Part shown: positions 48,590 through 58,115 of the stretch, piece after piece | Layout of the letters: each line of letters opens with the position of its first letter | How positions within the stretch are numbered: position 1 is the stretch's first letter | From: Dactylosporangium siamense | GTDB taxonomy: Bacteria; Actinomycetota; Actinomycetes; Mycobacteriales; Micromonosporaceae | Length of the DNA stretch: 64,000 nucleotides | Assembly: GCF_016862795.1 (NCBI RefSeq) | Contig: NZ_BONQ01000077.1 | Span: forward strand, 124,001 to 188,000 | Direction: 5' to 3' | Program-made: the position numbers and the translations under genes | Notes under the pieces: model-generated | Databases searched by the model: none | Seen by the model: the letters and a program-made list of their open reading frames with translations, nothing else | What the model was told of the DNA's origin: nothing

Positions 48590-49875
48590 CGGCGACGGCC
48601 AAACCCAGATCGAGATCGGCGTCCCGCCCGCCGGTGCGGCACGCGCGCCGCCCGTCCTTCGCCGGCAACGTCGGCTGGGGCGTGGCGGGCAACGCCGGCT
48701 ACGCCCTGTGCCAGTGGCTCGTCCTGGTCGTCGTCGCCCGGCTCGGCACCCCGTCGATGGTCGGCGACTACGCGCTCGGCCTCGCCGTCGGCGCCCCGCT
48801 GGTGCTGCTGGCGAACCTGTCGCTGCGGACCGTCCTGGTCACCGACACCGCGCACGAGCACCCGTTCCGGCGGTACCTGCGGGTCCGCGCCGGCGGGATG
48901 GCCGTCGCCACCGCCGCGATCTGCGCCGCCGTGTGGGTCTTCGACCTGCCGGCCGCAGTCGTCGTCCTGGTCGGCCTGGCGAAGGCGTTCGACGGGGTCG
49001 GCGACATCTACCTCGGCCTGCTGCAGCGCCATCACGACCAGCGCGCGGTCGCGCTCGCCCAGCTCGCCAACGGCGCGCTCACCATCGGGCTGACCGCGCT
49101 GCTGCTGGCCGCGACGGGCAGCATCGCCTGGGCGGCCGCCGGCTCCGCGATGGGTTCGCTGATCGCCTGGCTCGGCTGCTGCGCCCCGCTCGCCTCCCGC
49201 GTCCTGGACGCCGACGCCCGCCGGAGCGTGCCCAGGCGGCACACGCACCGCTTCAGCCCGCCCGGCCCCGGCGCCCTGGTGTGGACGGCGCTGCCGCTCG
49301 GCCTCGCCTCCGGGATCACCTCGCTGACCGCCAACGTGCCCCGCTACGCGTTGCAGGACCGGCTCGGCGCGGCCGCCCTCGGCGCGTTCGCCGCCGCCGG
49401 ATACCTGGTCCTCACCGGCAACGTGCTCGTCTCCGCCGTCGCGCAGACCCTCCTGCCGCGCCTGGTCGAGCTGCGCGCCGCCGGCGCCCGGGAGCGCTTC
49501 GCCACGCTGGTCCGGCAGGCGCTCGTCGGTGTCGCGGTGGCCGGGGTGCTCGCCGTGTGGGCCGCGGACCTGTTCGGCGCGTCGGTGCTGCGGACCGTCT
49601 ACGGCGAGGAGTACGCCGGGGACGCCCTCACCCTCACCGTCCTCACCGTCGCCACCGCCGTCGCCGCGACCTGCTTCGTGCTCGACGCCGCCCTGTCGGC
49701 GGTGCGCCGCTTCACCGGCCAGCTCGCCGTCAACGCCGCCGTCCTCGCCGCGGCCGTGCTCGCCGCGCTGGTGCTGGTGCCCCGCTACGGCATCACGGGC
49801 GCGGCCTGGGCCGCCACCGCCGCCGCGGCCGTCCACGCCGGCCTGAAATGGGAGCTGCTGCGGCGTGACCTATGA
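48586..49875 (+). CDS. Wzx-like polysaccharide flippase
   Basis: The 429-residue protein has about 12 membrane helices with the MOP/PST flippase pattern: NVGWGVAGNAGYALCQWLV, ARLGTPSMVGDYALGLAVGA at the N-terminal half, and an ALGAFAAAGYLVLTGN loop in the middle. A basic N-terminal arm precedes helix 1. It would turn the lipid-linked repeat unit to the outer face. The start ATG overlaps the GT4 stop. Confidence 0.88.
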   Translation: MTATAKPRSRSASRPPVRHARRPSFAGNVGWGVAGNAGYALCQWLVLVVVARLGTPSMVGDYALGLAVGAPLVLLANLSLRTVLVTDTAHEHPFRRYLRVRAGGMAVATAAICAAVWVFDLPAAVVVLVGLAKAFDGVGDIYLGLLQRHHDQRAVALAQLANGALTIGLTALLLAATGSIAWAAAGSAMGSLIAWLGCCAPLASRVLDADARRSVPRRHTHRFSPPGPGALVWTALPLGLASGITSLTANVPRYALQDRLGAAALGAFAAAGYLVLTGNVLVSAVAQTLLPRLVELRAAGARERFATLVRQALVGVAVAGVLAVWAADLFGASVLRTVYGEEYAGDALTLTVLTVATAVAATCFVLDAALSAVRRFTGQLAVNAAVLAAAVLAALVLVPRYGITGAAWAATAAAAVHAGLKWELLRRDL

Positions 49876-51052
49876 CCCGTGGTACGCGGTGCTGCTCGCC
49901 GGGCTGGTGATCCCGGTGCTGCTGCTCGTGGGCGGGACGCGGGACGTGCTCGCCTACGTCACCGCGTACTTCTTCCTCTTCGGCTTCGGTCCGGTCGTCA
50001 GCTACCTGCTCGGCGGCTCGATCTACTTCGGCACCAACACCGCGCTCATCGGGCGGGCCGCGGTCGGGCTGCTGCTCGCCTTCGCCGGGGTCCTCGCCGG
50101 CGGCCTGCTCGTGCGCCAGCGCGCCGACCTCGGCGGGCCCACCGTGACGCACCGGTTCCCGCTGCTGCCCGTGGTGCTCGTCGCGCTGACGGTGTACGCC
50201 ACGACGGTGCTCGTCCTCGGCGGCACCGGATTCCTCGCCGGCACCAAGATCGACCGGATCGGCGTCGCCGGCCCCGGGCACTACGACTACCTGCTGTTCG
50301 AGATGTTCGCCTGCGCGCTGTACTTCATGGCCGACGGCAGCCACGCCGGACGTTTCACGTATCGGCTGAACCTGGTCGTCTACATCGCCTACTGCCTGTC
50401 GACCGGCGAGCGCGACTTCGTCTTCGTGCTGTTCAGCATCGTCCTGCACCGGGAACTGGCCCGCGGCGGCTCGTTCGCCAAGCCCGTCGGCTACGGCATC
50501 GCCCTGCTGCTCGGCGCCACCCTGATCTTCAGCCTCCGCGGCGGCGGGCCCACCGGCACCACCCAGGTGCTCAACCAGGGATCCGTGCTGTTCGTGGACA
50601 CCTGGGTGATGACGCACGTGCCGGCCGTCGACCCGTTCACGCACGGCGCCACCTACTGGCAGGCCGCGCTGAACCTGGTGCCCGGCCACGCCCAGCCGCC
50701 GCTCGCGCAGTGGCTCGTCGACCGCTACGCCCCCGGCAGCGCGTCCGGGTACGGCTTCTCCCTCACCGGTGAGGCGTACCTGAACTTCGGGCTGTGGGGC
50801 ATCCCGGTGCTGTTCGCCGCCCTCACCGTGCTGCACCGGTTGCTGATCAACCGGATCGACCGGGCGCCGGTCTACGCCTACGCGAGCGTGCTGTTCACCG
50901 TCGCCTGGATGTACGGCTTCCGCGGCGAGAGCGCCAGCCTGCTCAAGACGTGCGTCTACGGGCTCGTCTTCTACGGGGTGCTGCGCCTGGTGACGGTCCG
51001 GGTGCCGGCCGGCAGTGAAGAGGAGGTGACGGTTGCATGCGTCTCGTCGTGA
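49865..51052 (+). CDS. Wzy-like O-antigen/EPS polymerase
   Basis: The 395-residue protein has about ten membrane helices and a large outer loop with NLVPGHAQPPLAQWLVDRYA. The shape matches oligosaccharide repeat-unit polymerases (O-antigen polymerase family). The sequence is too variable to give the bond formed. The GTG start lies 11 bp inside the flippase gene. Confidence 0.8.
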   Translation: MTYDPWYAVLLAGLVIPVLLLVGGTRDVLAYVTAYFFLFGFGPVVSYLLGGSIYFGTNTALIGRAAVGLLLAFAGVLAGGLLVRQRADLGGPTVTHRFPLLPVVLVALTVYATTVLVLGGTGFLAGTKIDRIGVAGPGHYDYLLFEMFACALYFMADGSHAGRFTYRLNLVVYIAYCLSTGERDFVFVLFSIVLHRELARGGSFAKPVGYGIALLLGATLIFSLRGGGPTGTTQVLNQGSVLFVDTWVMTHVPAVDPFTHGATYWQAALNLVPGHAQPPLAQWLVDRYAPGSASGYGFSLTGEAYLNFGLWGIPVLFAALTVLHRLLINRIDRAPVYAYASVLFTVAWMYGFRGESASLLKTCVYGLVFYGVLRLVTVRVPAGSEEEVTVACVSS

Positions 51053-52257
51053 GCTGCGAGCAACGATACGTGCGGACCCCGGACGGGCGGGTGTGGAGCA
51101 CCACCGGCGGCACGTACGACTTCTGGCAACGCTACCTGACGGTCTTCGCCGAGGTGCGGATCGTCGCCAGGGTCGCCGAGCGGCCGGGCCGCCCGCCGGA
51201 CGCGCAACGCGTCGACGGCGACCACGTCACCGTGCACGCCGTGCCGCACTACGTCGGCCCGCTGCAGTACCTGCGGCGCCTGCGCGGCGTCCGCGCCGCC
51301 GTCCGGACCGCGGTCGAACCCGGCGACGCCGCCCTGCTGCGGGTGCCGTCGCCGATCGGCACGCTGCTGCACCGCACGCTGCGCCGCCGCGGGATGCCGT
51401 TCGGGCTCGAGGTCGTCGGCGACCCCTACGACGTGTTCGCCCCCGAGGCCCTGCGCCACCCGCTGCGGCCGCTGCTGCGCGCGTGGTTCACCGCCCGGCT
51501 GCGCTTCCAGTGCCGCACCGCCGTCGCCGTCGCCTACGTCACCGAGCGGGCGCTGCAGTCGCGGTATCCGGCCGCGAGCGGCGCGGTGACCGCCGCGTAC
51601 TCCAGCATCCAGCTCGACGACGCCGCGTTCGTCGACCGGCCGCGCGCCGCCGCCGCACCGAAGGTCGCGGTGCGGCTGGTGTCCGTCGGCTCGCTCGAGC
51701 TGCCCTACAAGGGGATCGACACGCTCATCGAGGCGCTGCCGATGCTGGTCCGGGCCGGCCTGGAGGCGCACCTCGTGCACCTCGGCGACGGCCGCTGCCG
51801 CCCCGACCTCGAACGGCTCGTCCGGCAGCGGCGCCTCGGCGGGCGGGTCGCGTTCGCCGGCGCCGTCCCACCCGGCGCGGCCGTGCGGCTGTTCCTCGAC
51901 GACGCCGACCTGTACGTGCTGCCGTCGCGGACCGAGGGCCTGCCGAGGGCGCTGATCGAGGCGATGGCCAGGGCGCTGCCGGCGGTCGGCACCCGCGTCG
52001 GCGGCACCCCGGAACTGCTCGACCAGGCGCACCTGGTGCCGCCGGACGACCCAGTCGCCCTCGCCTACGCGATCACCGCCCTGGTCGCCGACCCGGGGGC
52101 GATGGCCGCGGCGTCGCAGCGCAACCTGGCCCGCGCCCGCAGCTACGCCGCGGAGACCCTGGCCCGGCGCCGCACCGACTTCTACCGCGCCCTGCGCGTC
52201 ATCACCCAACCCGAACAGGTCAAGGAGGTCGTCGGCGGTGCGCGACAGCTCGACTGA
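51037..52257 (+). CDS. Glycosyltransferase, GT4 family
   Basis: The 406-residue GT-B enzyme has LVVSCEQRYVRTPDGRVWS at the start, RLVSVGSLELPYKGIDTLIE before the C-terminal domain, and LYVLPSRTEGLPRALIEAMA with the E-x7-E signature. The donor is unknown. The ATG lies 16 bp inside the polymerase gene, and its own stop is 20 bp inside the DUF4012 gene. Confidence 0.9.
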   Translation: MRLVVSCEQRYVRTPDGRVWSTTGGTYDFWQRYLTVFAEVRIVARVAERPGRPPDAQRVDGDHVTVHAVPHYVGPLQYLRRLRGVRAAVRTAVEPGDAALLRVPSPIGTLLHRTLRRRGMPFGLEVVGDPYDVFAPEALRHPLRPLLRAWFTARLRFQCRTAVAVAYVTERALQSRYPAASGAVTAAYSSIQLDDAAFVDRPRAAAAPKVAVRLVSVGSLELPYKGIDTLIEALPMLVRAGLEAHLVHLGDGRCRPDLERLVRQRRLGGRVAFAGAVPPGAAVRLFLDDADLYVLPSRTEGLPRALIEAMARALPAVGTRVGGTPELLDQAHLVPPDDPVALAYAITALVADPGAMAAASQRNLARARSYAAETLARRRTDFYRALRVITQPEQVKEVVGGARQLD

Positions 52258-54046
52258 GATCACCGGCGTCCGGTCGCACCTGCGCGCGCTGCTGCGCACC
52301 CGGCGGCGCAGGGCGGTGTTCGCCGCCGCCGTGGCGCTGGTGCTCGTCGCCGTGCTCGGCCTGCGGCTGATGGCCGTCGCCGGCTCCGCCGCCGGGCACC
52401 TGCAGCGCGCCGCCACGCTCGTCGGCACGCTGGAGCGGTCGCTGCGCGCCGGCGACCTGACCGCCGCCCGCCGCACGACCGCCGACCTGCGCCGCCAGAC
52501 GAAGGCCGCCCGCGCCGACACGCAGGGCCTCACCTGGGGGCTGGGCAGCTCCGCCCCGGTGGCCGGCGACGACCTGACGGCGGTCGGCGCCGTCGCCCGG
52601 ATCGTCGACGACCTCGCCAACCGGGTCCTGCCGCCGCTGCTGGACGCGGCCGGCGGGCTGCAGTCCACCTTCACCGGCACCGACGGCCTCGCCGCGGTCA
52701 CGGCGGCCGCGCCGAAGATCACGGCCGCGGGTGAGCTGGTGCGCTCGGCCCAGGACCGGCTCGCGAAGCTCGACCGGGGCGGCCTCGACCCGCGGGTCCG
52801 GGCCGCGGTGGAACGGCTCGACGACGGGCTGCGCCGGGTGGTGCCGCTGCTGGAGCCGGTCGCGCGCGCGGCCCGGCTGCTGCCCGCCATGCTCGGTGCC
52901 GCCGGGCCACGGACCTACCTGGTGCTCTTCCAGAACCTCGCCGAGGTGCGCGCCACCGGCGGCATGATGGGCGCGTACGTGGTGCTCCAGGCCGACAAGG
53001 GCGCGATCAGCATCGTGGAGCAGGGCGCCGCCGCGACCGGCATCGGCTCGTTTCAGACCCCGGTGCTGCCGCTGGACCCCGACCAGGAGGACCTGCACAC
53101 CGCCAGGCTCGGCACCTTCCCCGCCGACGTGAACCTCACCCCCGACTTCCCGACCGCGGCGGCGCTGTATCGCGAGATGTACCGGCTGCGCTCCGGCCGG
53201 ACCGTCGACGGCGTCCTGGCCACGGACCCGGTGGCGCTGGCCTACCTGCTGCAGGCGACCGGCCCGGTCGACGTGGCCGGCGGCCCCGCCCTCACCGGTC
53301 CGACCGCGGTGCGGCGGCTGCTGTCCGAGGTGTATCTGACGATCGCCGACCAGGCCGCCCAGGACGCGTTCTTCGCCGGCGCCGCCAAGGCCGTCTTCGA
53401 GAAGCTGACCGGTGCCGCGTTCTCCACCACGAAGCTCGTGCCGGCGCTGCGGCAGGCGGCGGGCGAGCGGCGGCTGCTCGCCTGGAGCGCGCACCCGCCG
53501 GAGCAGGCGGAGATCGCCGCGACCGTCTTCGCCGGGACCCTGCCGGTCGAGGACGGGGACCGGCCGACCGTCGGGGTGTTCCTCAACGACGGCACCGGCG
53601 CCAAGCTCGGCTACTACATGACCCGGGAGGCCTCGCTGGTGCCGGGGGAGTGCCTGGAGGACGGTTCCCGGCACCTCCGGCTCACCGTCCGGCTCGCCTC
53701 GAACGCTCCCCGCTCGGGGCTGCCGCGCAGCGTGCTCGGGCTCGGGCTGGCCGGTGAGTACACCATCCGCACGAACGTCATGGTGTACCTGCCGACCGGT
53801 GGCGCGCCCGTGGACGCCACGCAGGACGGCGCGCCGGTCGACTACGGCAGCGGGGTCGAGCTGGGCCGCACCGTGGCCGTCTTCACCGTCGACCTGGCCC
53901 CCGGCAAGAGCAGCACGCTGGAGCTGAACCTCATCACGGGACCGCTGCCGGTGCCGGGCTCCGCGTTCACGCCGCGCCTGCTCACGACCCCCGGCATCGG
54001 GCCGTGGACGCTTCGGTTGCAATCCGCCGGAGCATGCGGGAAATGA
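52238..54046 (+). CDS. DUF4012 domain protein
   Basis: The 602-residue protein has one N-terminal membrane helix (RAVFAAAVALVLVAVLGLRL) after an Arg-rich arm, and a large outer region. The middle (TYLVLFQNLAEVRATGGMMG, DLHTARLGTFPADVNLTPDF) is the DUF4012 core. The family often sits in actinobacterial polysaccharide loci and its role is unknown. The GTG start overlaps the upstream GT4 gene. Confidence 0.88.
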   Translation: MRDSSTEITGVRSHLRALLRTRRRRAVFAAAVALVLVAVLGLRLMAVAGSAAGHLQRAATLVGTLERSLRAGDLTAARRTTADLRRQTKAARADTQGLTWGLGSSAPVAGDDLTAVGAVARIVDDLANRVLPPLLDAAGGLQSTFTGTDGLAAVTAAAPKITAAGELVRSAQDRLAKLDRGGLDPRVRAAVERLDDGLRRVVPLLEPVARAARLLPAMLGAAGPRTYLVLFQNLAEVRATGGMMGAYVVLQADKGAISIVEQGAAATGIGSFQTPVLPLDPDQEDLHTARLGTFPADVNLTPDFPTAAALYREMYRLRSGRTVDGVLATDPVALAYLLQATGPVDVAGGPALTGPTAVRRLLSEVYLTIADQAAQDAFFAGAAKAVFEKLTGAAFSTTKLVPALRQAAGERRLLAWSAHPPEQAEIAATVFAGTLPVEDGDRPTVGVFLNDGTGAKLGYYMTREASLVPGECLEDGSRHLRLTVRLASNAPRSGLPRSVLGLGLAGEYTIRTNVMVYLPTGGAPVDATQDGAPVDYGSGVELGRTVAVFTVDLAPGKSSTLELNLITGPLPVPGSAFTPRLLTTPGIGPWTLRLQSAGACGK

Positions 54047-54083
54047 TGAGAAATGCCCATATTGGGGTGATGTGGAGTCTACG

Positions 54084-54848
54084 GTGAAATTCATGCGACC
54101 CCGAACAAGATCCGCACTGACCGCCCTCGCGGGGGCACTCGTCGCGGCGGCCGTGCTGGGAGCACCGACCGCTGCGCACGCCGAACCCGGTGGAGCCGCG
54201 GCTGCCGCTGAGGCCTACCCGGCACCCGAACCTGCTATCAGGGTGAGTTCCGGCTCGGTCAGCACCGGCGGCGCGGTCCGCATCGTGGGGAAGCGATTCC
54301 TTCCCGGCGAGCCGATCTCGATCCGCGTCAAGTACCGCATCACCCGGCACTCCGGCGGCTTCGACAGCCCGTTCCCGGCCAGTGTCAGCGGCGACCGCCG
54401 CGCGGGCGACGACGGCAAGTTCTCCGCCAAGGTCCGGCTCACCTCACCCGGCTACGCCACCATCAAGGTCACCGGCAAGAAGTCGGGGCAGTCGGCCTCC
54501 GTGACCGTGCGGGTGCTCGCCTGGCGCGGCTCGTACGACTTCGGCGGCGACGACTTCTTCGCCGGCACGCCGCTGGGCAACGGCGTGCGCAAGGACAACC
54601 ACGGGTGGGACGGCGGCGACCGGCCGGCCGGCTTCTACGGACCGTTCTTCGGCGGCTGGAGCCCGTTCAAGCTGTCCGCCAACGAGACCTCGCTCGCCGG
54701 CGCCACGTCCACCGAGGCCACTGACCTCGCGGCGGACACCGACACCAGCACCGGCACCGCGCACGGCGCCGACATGGTCGCCAGCCTGCTCGGCATCACC
54801 GCGCTGATCGGCAGCGGCTTCATCCTGCGCCGCCGCCGCGTCTCCTGA
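54084..54848 (+). CDS. Secreted protein with C-terminal membrane anchor
   Basis: The product has 254 residues from GTG 54084, with GGAG six bases upstream; GTG 54072 is possible. A signal peptide (LTALAGALVAAAVLGAPTAA) is followed by an Ig-like beta domain (IRVSSGSVSTGGAVRIVGKR) and an Asp/Thr-rich stalk. The last 21 residues are a helix ending in RRRR, like a sortase signal but with no LPXTG. It may be a surface protein that holds the polymer. No enzyme motif. It follows DUF4012 by 37 bp, and a terminator comes after it. Confidence 0.7.
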   Translation: MKFMRPRTRSALTALAGALVAAAVLGAPTAAHAEPGGAAAAAEAYPAPEPAIRVSSGSVSTGGAVRIVGKRFLPGEPISIRVKYRITRHSGGFDSPFPASVSGDRRAGDDGKFSAKVRLTSPGYATIKVTGKKSGQSASVTVRVLAWRGSYDFGGDDFFAGTPLGNGVRKDNHGWDGGDRPAGFYGPFFGGWSPFKLSANETSLAGATSTEATDLAADTDTSTGTAHGADMVASLLGITALIGSGFILRRRRVS

Positions 54849-54877
54849 CGAACGGCCGTCCACCTCTTCACCCGCGT

Positions 54878-54908
54878 TCGACCCGTCGGCCTGGGGCCGG
54901 CGGGTCGA
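54878..54908 (+). terminator. Terminator of the main polysaccharide operon
   Basis: TCGACCCGTCGGCC pairs with GGCCGGCGGGTCGA over 14 bp with one G-T pair around a 3-base loop, 29 bp past the stop of the secreted-protein gene. Confidence 0.75.
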
Positions 54909-54931
54909 GTGTTCCCACCCTTAGGATGATC

Positions 54932-56194
54932 ATGGGCAAAACAGTCATCATCGGGCAGGGCTACGTCGGCCTGCCGCTCGCCATCCGAGCGGTCGAGGCG
55001 GGCGACGACGTCGTCGGGCTCGACGTCGACACCGACCGGATCAAGTCCCTCGGTGCCGGCATCTCCTTCGTCGAGGACGTCCCCGACGACCGGCTCGCCT
55101 GGGCCCTGGAGACCGGCCGGTACCACCCGAGCGAGGACTACGCCGACGCGGCCGGCTTCGACACGTGCGCGATCACCGTGCCGACCCCCCTCACCGACGG
55201 CGCGCCCGACATCAGCCACATCGAGCAGGCCGCGCTGCAACTCGCCCCGCACCTGCGGTCCGGCTGCACCGTCATCCTCGAGTCGACCACCTACCCCGGC
55301 ACCACCGAGACCGTGCTGCGGCCGCTGCTGGAACACGCCTCCGGGCTCAGCGCGCCGGACGACTTCTTCCTCGGCTACAGCCCCGAACGCATCGACCCGG
55401 GCAACCCCACCTGGCACCTGGACAACACGCCGAAGCTCGTCGCCGGCATCGACGAGGCGTCCCTGGCCGCCACGATGCGCTTCTACCAGCGGTTCGTCGA
55501 CCGGCTGGTGCCCGTCTCCGCGCCGCGGACCGCCGAACTGACGAAACTGTTCGAGAACACCTTCCGGCACATCAACATCGCCCTGGTCAACGAGCTCGCC
55601 ATCGTCGCCAACCAGCTCGGCGTCGACGTGCGGGAGGCGATCGGCGCGGCCGCGACCAAACCGTTCGGGTTCATGGCGTTCGACCCCGGCCCCGGCGTCG
55701 GCGGGCACTGCCTGCCGATCGACCCGTCGTACCTCTCCTGGCAGGTCAAGCGCGAGGTCGGGCAGCGGTTCCGGTTCATCGAGCTGGCCAACGACGTCAA
55801 CGAGGGCATGCCCCGCTACGTCGTGCAGCGCCTCGCCGCCGGGCTCAACACCCGCTACAAACCCGTCAACGGCAGCCGGATCCTGCTGCTGGGCCTGGCG
55901 TACAAGAGCAACGTCGGCGACCTGCGCGAGTCACCGGCCCGCGCCGTCGCCGAACTGCTCGTCGCCCAGGGCGCCGACGTGCACGCCGTCGAGCCGCACG
56001 CGTCGCAGCGCGACACCGGCAACGTCGCCGGGGTGACCGTCGTCGACCTGACCCCGGCCGAACTAGCCGCCGCCGACGCCGTCGTGCTGCTCACCGACCA
56101 CGACGACTTCGACTACGACATGGTCGAACGGCACGCCGGCTACATCTTCGACACCCGGGCCCGCTGCCACGGCGAGGCCGTCGAACGCCTGTAA
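54932..56194 (+). CDS. UDP-sugar 6-dehydrogenase (WbpA/WecC-like)
   Basis: The 420-residue enzyme has NAD loop KTVIIGQGYVGLPLAIRAVE, ITVPTPLTDGAPDISHIE, LGYSPERIDPGNPTW and the catalytic Cys in PGVGGHCLPIDPSYLSW. The GGHC-x-PIDP form is usual in UDP-GlcNAc/ManNAc dehydrogenases, with UDP-glucose a lesser option. It would make a UDP-uronic acid for the polymer. ATG 54932 with AGGA is preferred; 54926 is possible. Confidence 0.92.
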   Translation: MGKTVIIGQGYVGLPLAIRAVEAGDDVVGLDVDTDRIKSLGAGISFVEDVPDDRLAWALETGRYHPSEDYADAAGFDTCAITVPTPLTDGAPDISHIEQAALQLAPHLRSGCTVILESTTYPGTTETVLRPLLEHASGLSAPDDFFLGYSPERIDPGNPTWHLDNTPKLVAGIDEASLAATMRFYQRFVDRLVPVSAPRTAELTKLFENTFRHINIALVNELAIVANQLGVDVREAIGAAATKPFGFMAFDPGPGVGGHCLPIDPSYLSWQVKREVGQRFRFIELANDVNEGMPRYVVQRLAAGLNTRYKPVNGSRILLLGLAYKSNVGDLRESPARAVAELLVAQGADVHAVEPHASQRDTGNVAGVTVVDLTPAELAAADAVVLLTDHDDFDYDMVERHAGYIFDTRARCHGEAVERL

Positions 56195-56240
56195 CCGCTC
56201 GACATGCGGCGGCATCGCGGTCGTCGGGTAGCTTGGCCCG

Positions 56241-58100
56241 GTGATCGTGGTGCCGCTGCTCACCTTCCTGGCCGTCGCGTGCCTGTGCCTGCCCCGCGAG
56301 GGCGGCATCCGGCTCGCGCTGCTGCGCGCCGCGGTCCTGGTCGGCGGCGCCGCGTGCCTGAGCGTCGAGGCGCTGTCGGCGCTGCACGCGCTGCACCGGC
56401 CCGCGATCATCACCGGCTGGGTCCTCGCCCTGCTGATCACCGGCGGGTTCGCGATCCGCTCCTCCCGCCTCCGTGACCTTTCCGGGGTGCGGGCCCGCTG
56501 GGCGGGGCTCGCGCGCGTGGACCGGGTCATGGTGGCCGCGCTCGGCGGGCTGTTCCTGCTCGACCTCGTCGTCGCCGTCATCGCCCCGCCCAACAACTTC
56601 GACTCGCAGACCTACCACCTGCCGAAGATCGAACACTGGGTCCAGCAGGGCGACGTCAACTTCTACCCGACCGTCATCGACCGGCAGCTGGCGATGGCCC
56701 CGGGCGCGGAGTACCTGCTGCTGCACCTGCGCCTGCTCACCGGCGGCGACGGCGCCTACAACCTGGTCCAGCTCGCCGCCGGCGTCGGCGCCGTCCTCGC
56801 CGCGTCCCGCATCGCCCGCCAGCTCGGCGGCGGCACCAGGGCACAGCTCGTCACCGCGCTCATCGTCGGCACCACCCCGATGGTCGTGCTCGAGGCGACC
56901 AGCACCCAGACCGACCTCGTCGTCGCGCTGTGGGTCGCCTGCGTCGCCACCTTCACCCTCGACGGCCTGCGCACCCGGTCGGGGCCCTTCGACGTCCTGC
57001 TGATCGGCACCGCCGCCGGCCTGACCCTGCTGACGAAGGCGACCGGGCTGCTCGCCGCCGGGCTGCTGCTCGCGGTCTGGGCCGTCGCGCAGCTGCGCCT
57101 CGCCAGGTGGCGCGGCCTGCCCGGGGCGGTCGCGGTCGGCGCGCTGATGGTGCTGCTCGCCGGGCCCAGCCTGCTGCGGGTCCAGCAGACCTACGACAAC
57201 CCGCTCGGACCGGCGCACCTGCGCGAGTCGATCTCCATGCAACGGCACGACCCGGCGTCGGTGCTGATCAACGCGCTGCGCGTGGCGGAGACGGCGCTGC
57301 AGACGCCGGTCGCACCGGTCAACGACGCCGTCGCCGCCGGGATCATCGGCCTGGCCGGCGTCCTCGGCGTGGACCCGCAGGGGCGGGACATCACGTATTG
57401 GAACCAGCAGTTCCCGTACCTGTCCTGGCCGCCGGACGAGGACCGGGTGTCGTTCCCCGCGCAGGGCGTGCTCATCCTGCTCGGCGCGCTGGTCCTGGTC
57501 TTCCGCAAGGACACCAGGCTCTATGCCGCCGTATTCTGGCTGGCGATCCTCGCGTACGTCGTCACCGTGAAGTGGCAGCCGTGGGGCAACCGCCTCATCG
57601 TCTTCCTGCTCGTCCTCGGCGCGCCCCTCGCCGGGCTCTGGATCGCCGGGCTCACCGGGCGGCGCGTCGCCACCTGGGTCACCACCGGCGCGCTCGTCGC
57701 CGGGGTCGCCGCCGGTGGCCTCGCCGTCGCGTACGGCTGGCCGCGCCGCCTCGTCGGGCCCGGCAACGTGTTCACGACCTCGCAGCTCGACCAGCGGTTC
57801 ATCCGGGAGCCGACCTGGGGACGCGACTACGTGTGGGCGGCGGACGCGATCCGGGCGGCGGGGGCGAAGAAGGTCGGGCTGATCCAGGGGTACAACACGT
57901 GGGAGTACCCCTGGTGGATCCTGCTGCCGGGCACGCAGATCGTGCCGCTGCAGTCGCTGCAGCCGGACCTGCCCCCGCCGGGCGTCGCCGGCCTGGACGC
58001 GGCGGTGTGCATGCAGCCGCCGAAGGTCTGCGAGTTCTACCTGCCGCCGACCTGGAAGGTGATCCGCCAGGGCGAGATGGCGTACGCCCTGGCACCCTGA
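56241..58100 (+). CDS. GT-C-like membrane glycosyltransferase
   Basis: The 619-residue protein has about 12 membrane helices. After an early helix comes an outer loop with acidic motif APPNNFDSQTYHLPKIEHW, like the D/E loop of PMT/ArnT-type GT-C enzymes that use lipid-phosphate sugars. A C-terminal outer domain has LDQRFIREPTWGRDYVWAA and IQGYNTWEYPWW. The sugar is unknown. No ribosome site is seen; TAGCTT six bases before the GTG suggests a leaderless mRNA. Confidence 0.75.
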   Translation: MIVVPLLTFLAVACLCLPREGGIRLALLRAAVLVGGAACLSVEALSALHALHRPAIITGWVLALLITGGFAIRSSRLRDLSGVRARWAGLARVDRVMVAALGGLFLLDLVVAVIAPPNNFDSQTYHLPKIEHWVQQGDVNFYPTVIDRQLAMAPGAEYLLLHLRLLTGGDGAYNLVQLAAGVGAVLAASRIARQLGGGTRAQLVTALIVGTTPMVVLEATSTQTDLVVALWVACVATFTLDGLRTRSGPFDVLLIGTAAGLTLLTKATGLLAAGLLLAVWAVAQLRLARWRGLPGAVAVGALMVLLAGPSLLRVQQTYDNPLGPAHLRESISMQRHDPASVLINALRVAETALQTPVAPVNDAVAAGIIGLAGVLGVDPQGRDITYWNQQFPYLSWPPDEDRVSFPAQGVLILLGALVLVFRKDTRLYAAVFWLAILAYVVTVKWQPWGNRLIVFLLVLGAPLAGLWIAGLTGRRVATWVTTGALVAGVAAGGLAVAYGWPRRLVGPGNVFTTSQLDQRFIREPTWGRDYVWAADAIRAAGAKKVGLIQGYNTWEYPWWILLPGTQIVPLQSLQPDLPPPGVAGLDAAVCMQPPKVCEFYLPPTWKVIRQGEMAYALAP

Positions 58101-58115
58101 CGTGCCTCTCGCGCT

